Shown here: one piece after another, positions 9,001-10,000 of the stretch
Layout of the letters: each line of letters opens with the position of its first letter
Numbering within the stretch: position 1 is the first letter of the stretch
From: Tulasnella sp. 424
Taxonomy: Eukaryota > Basidiomycota > Agaricomycetes > Cantharellales > Tulasnellaceae
Direction of reading: 5' to 3'
Assembly (NCBI GenBank): GCA_019633425.1
Contig: WSUB01000449.1
Coordinates: forward strand, 1 to 10,000
DNA: 10,000 nt
Program-made: the position numbers and the translations under genes
The notes under the pieces: generated by a model
Database searches by the model: none
What the model was told of the DNA's origin: nothing
Seen by the model: only the letters and a program-made list of their open reading frames with translations

Positions 9001-10000
9001 GGATGCAGTCGAGAGCCATGTGCCCAAAGGGCTCCGGTACTGCTGTCGTTCTTGGTCCATCCATTTAACAGCTGGGGTGTCGTGGTCGGAGGCAAATGGA
9101 GCGGCTATCGGGGACATCTGGTCCAACTTCAGAATGTTCAGCAAGGAGAAGCTTCTGGCGTGGCTGGAAGTCATGAGCTTGATGGGAGCAACAGATGAGG
9201 CATTGCGAGTAGCGAAGCAAGTGCATCAATGGCTCGAGGTGAGCATAACATTTTGAATTGGGGTGCACGAGGTGTTGCAAGTGAACTAACCATGAGGTCC
9301 CTACAGCAATGGCCACCGGAGATGTCCAGCGGCGACTTGATTACTCTCTGGAATGACACTCAGCGATTTATTGCCTCGTCTGTGGAACCAATCTCGTTCG
9401 GCGCGCTTCACATCTACGCATCAGCTCTTCCGCACTGCCCCATGGAGACGGAGCTGTGGGCGACGTATGGTGGTCAAGCAGCCACTCGGATTCTCTCTGG
9501 CAAGCGGCAGGTAACCTGGTCAGCCAATATTTGGACATCATCATTACGTTCACGTGTGGAGTGCATCGTGTTTTCACCGGATGGCGGAGTTCTGGCATGT
9601 GGATTGGACAACGCGACGGTTCGATTGGATGCTCAGACTGGTGCACAGCTCGGCGACCCTCTGACTGGTCACACATGGATGCCCGATGCCTTTTCGCCGG
9701 ACGGGAAGGTTCTGGCATCTGTGTCGGATGACAAGACGGTTCGATTATGGGATGCTCGGACTGGGGCACAGTTGGGTCACACGGACTGGATCTGGCCCAT
9801 TGTCTTTTCGCCGGACGGCAAGGTTCTGGCATCAGGATCGAGGGAAAGGACGGTTCGATTATGGGATGCTCGGACTGGGGCACAGTTGGGCGACCCTCTG
9901 ACCGGTCACACGCACGAGATCAGCTCCGTTGTCTTTTCGCCGGACGGCAAGGTCCTGGCATCTGTGTCGGATGACAACACGATTCGATTATGGGATGCTC
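6065..10000 (+). CDS. NACHT-WD40 NLR/STAND receptor with helical (MLKL/HeLo-like) N-terminus, 3' truncated by window
   Basis: Fungal NLR-type NTPase: ligand sensing by WD40 repeats is thought to drive NACHT oligomerisation and N-terminal signalling, as in Podospora HET-E/HET-D. Exons: 6065-6199, 6257-6378, 6439-6613, 6675-6702, 6770-7119, 7173-7312, 7370-7508, 7563-7605, 7662-9238, 9307-beyond 10000. The nine introns (53-68 bp, GT-AG) keep one frame for at least 1,134 residues. Residues 30-150 form a helical, charged first module. About 150-222 is a Ser/Pro/Thr-rich linker. About 225-375 is a second helical segment with a Gly-rich turn (IPGVGSYVGAGAKVG), resembling MLKL-type four-helix domains. 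NACHT: Walker A GMAGRGKST (7841-7867, residue ~438) and Walker B LIIVDALDEC (residue ~535-544). Residues 560-900 are helical. ISFGALHIYASALPHCP (residue ~940), typical before WD repeats, leads to tandem WD40 units to the edge. Start ATG 6065 was chosen because upstream frames open only with GTG. The domain call is firm; ligand and effector function are unknown. Confidence 0.92.
6675..6702 (+). other. 28-nt micro-exon of the NLR gene
   Basis: It lies between introns 6614-6674 (GTAAGT...CTGCAG) and 6703-6769 (GTAAGC, branch CTAAC, acceptor GTTAG) and encodes SRLESLDPI. Inclusion keeps the frame from the charged helical module into the Ser/Pro linker. Skipping would join exons in the wrong frame, since 28 is not a multiple of three. 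Confidence 0.8.
7841..8160 (+). other. NACHT nucleotide-binding core (Walker A to Walker B)
   Basis: Walker A (P-loop) GMAGRGKST starts at 7841, preceded by the beta strand VLWI. The sensor-like strand FHFRRG begins at about 7920. Walker B, VDALDE, begins at 8141 with the acidic pair expected for Mg2+ and catalysis, followed by CAEG. TCRPE at about 8250 matches the NACHT sensor-1-like LxTxRP motif. All lie in the long exon 7662-9238. Confidence 0.93.
9571..10000 (+). repeat. Tandem WD40 repeats, nearly identical at the DNA level
   Basis: Four copies of the FSPDGxVLA...TVRLWDAxTGAQLG unit, with TTTTC landmarks at 9571, 9691, 9805 and 9934; the last is cut by the window edge. Spacings of 120, 114 and 129 nt are all multiples of three. 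The copy from 9691 and the copy from 9934 differ at 4 of the 67 visible bases. The first copy lacks the WD Trp (TVRLDAQTG). The second lacks the DPLTG segment before the next repeat. The canonical full unit seen here is 43 codons. Such homogenised WD repeats are known from fungal HET-E-like NLRs. Confidence 0.93.

Noticed and set aside
7649..9256. A 535-codon single-exon gene starting at ATG 7649
   Set aside because: The ATG lies inside intron 7606-7661 and the stop lies inside intron 9239-9306. The frame is the NACHT exon of the larger spliced gene.

Overview
This window looks like nuclear DNA of an Agaricomycete-type basidiomycete fungus. The evidence is the many short introns (about 50-75 bp, GT-AG, CTRAY-like branch points), a secreted cellulase of wood or litter decay, and a NACHT-WD40 immune-type receptor of the kind expanded in mushrooms. 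No tRNA, rRNA, CRISPR array, insertion sequence or transposon was seen.

Layout. (1) 1-1531, minus strand: a glycoside hydrolase family 7 cellobiohydrolase with a Ser/Thr linker and the start of a C-terminal CBM1. The window edge cuts it inside the CBM1. It has a canonical 67-bp intron and a TATA box about 110 bp upstream of the ATG. As given, it carries two single-base frameshifts, both in its 5' part. (2) 1650-3229: mostly non-coding. It holds one orphan plus-strand exon (2267-2612) that reads like the cytoplasmic tail of a single-pass membrane protein, followed by 3'UTR-like sequence. (3) About 3230-5179, plus strand: a strongly frame-disrupted gene that I identify as the inner-kinetochore protein CENP-C/Mif2. 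It has an acidic and basic disordered region, the CENP-C signature motif, the conserved stretch after it, and the C-terminal cupin dimerisation domain. These lie in different frames although most intron borders are intact. (4) 5180-6064: 3' flank and a CT-rich promoter/leader. (5) 6065-10000 and beyond, plus strand: a ten-exon (so far), fully in-frame NLR/STAND receptor. It has an N-terminal helical module, a Ser/Pro-rich linker, a second MLKL/HeLo-like helical segment, NACHT, a helical region, and tandem WD40 repeats that run off the right edge.

How they relate. The genes are functionally unrelated: secreted cellulose breakdown, chromosome segregation and cell-autonomous recognition. The main oddity is the distribution of reading-frame damage. 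About a dozen frame breaks fall between roughly 1.15 and 4.95 kb, across two unrelated genes. Flanking coding sequence (13-1140 and 6065-10000) has none. This suggests either a locally inaccurate stretch of assembly or a decayed block. The second feature of note is the receptor: its WD40 copies are nearly identical at the DNA level, differ at a few clustered positions, and change length only in multiples of three.
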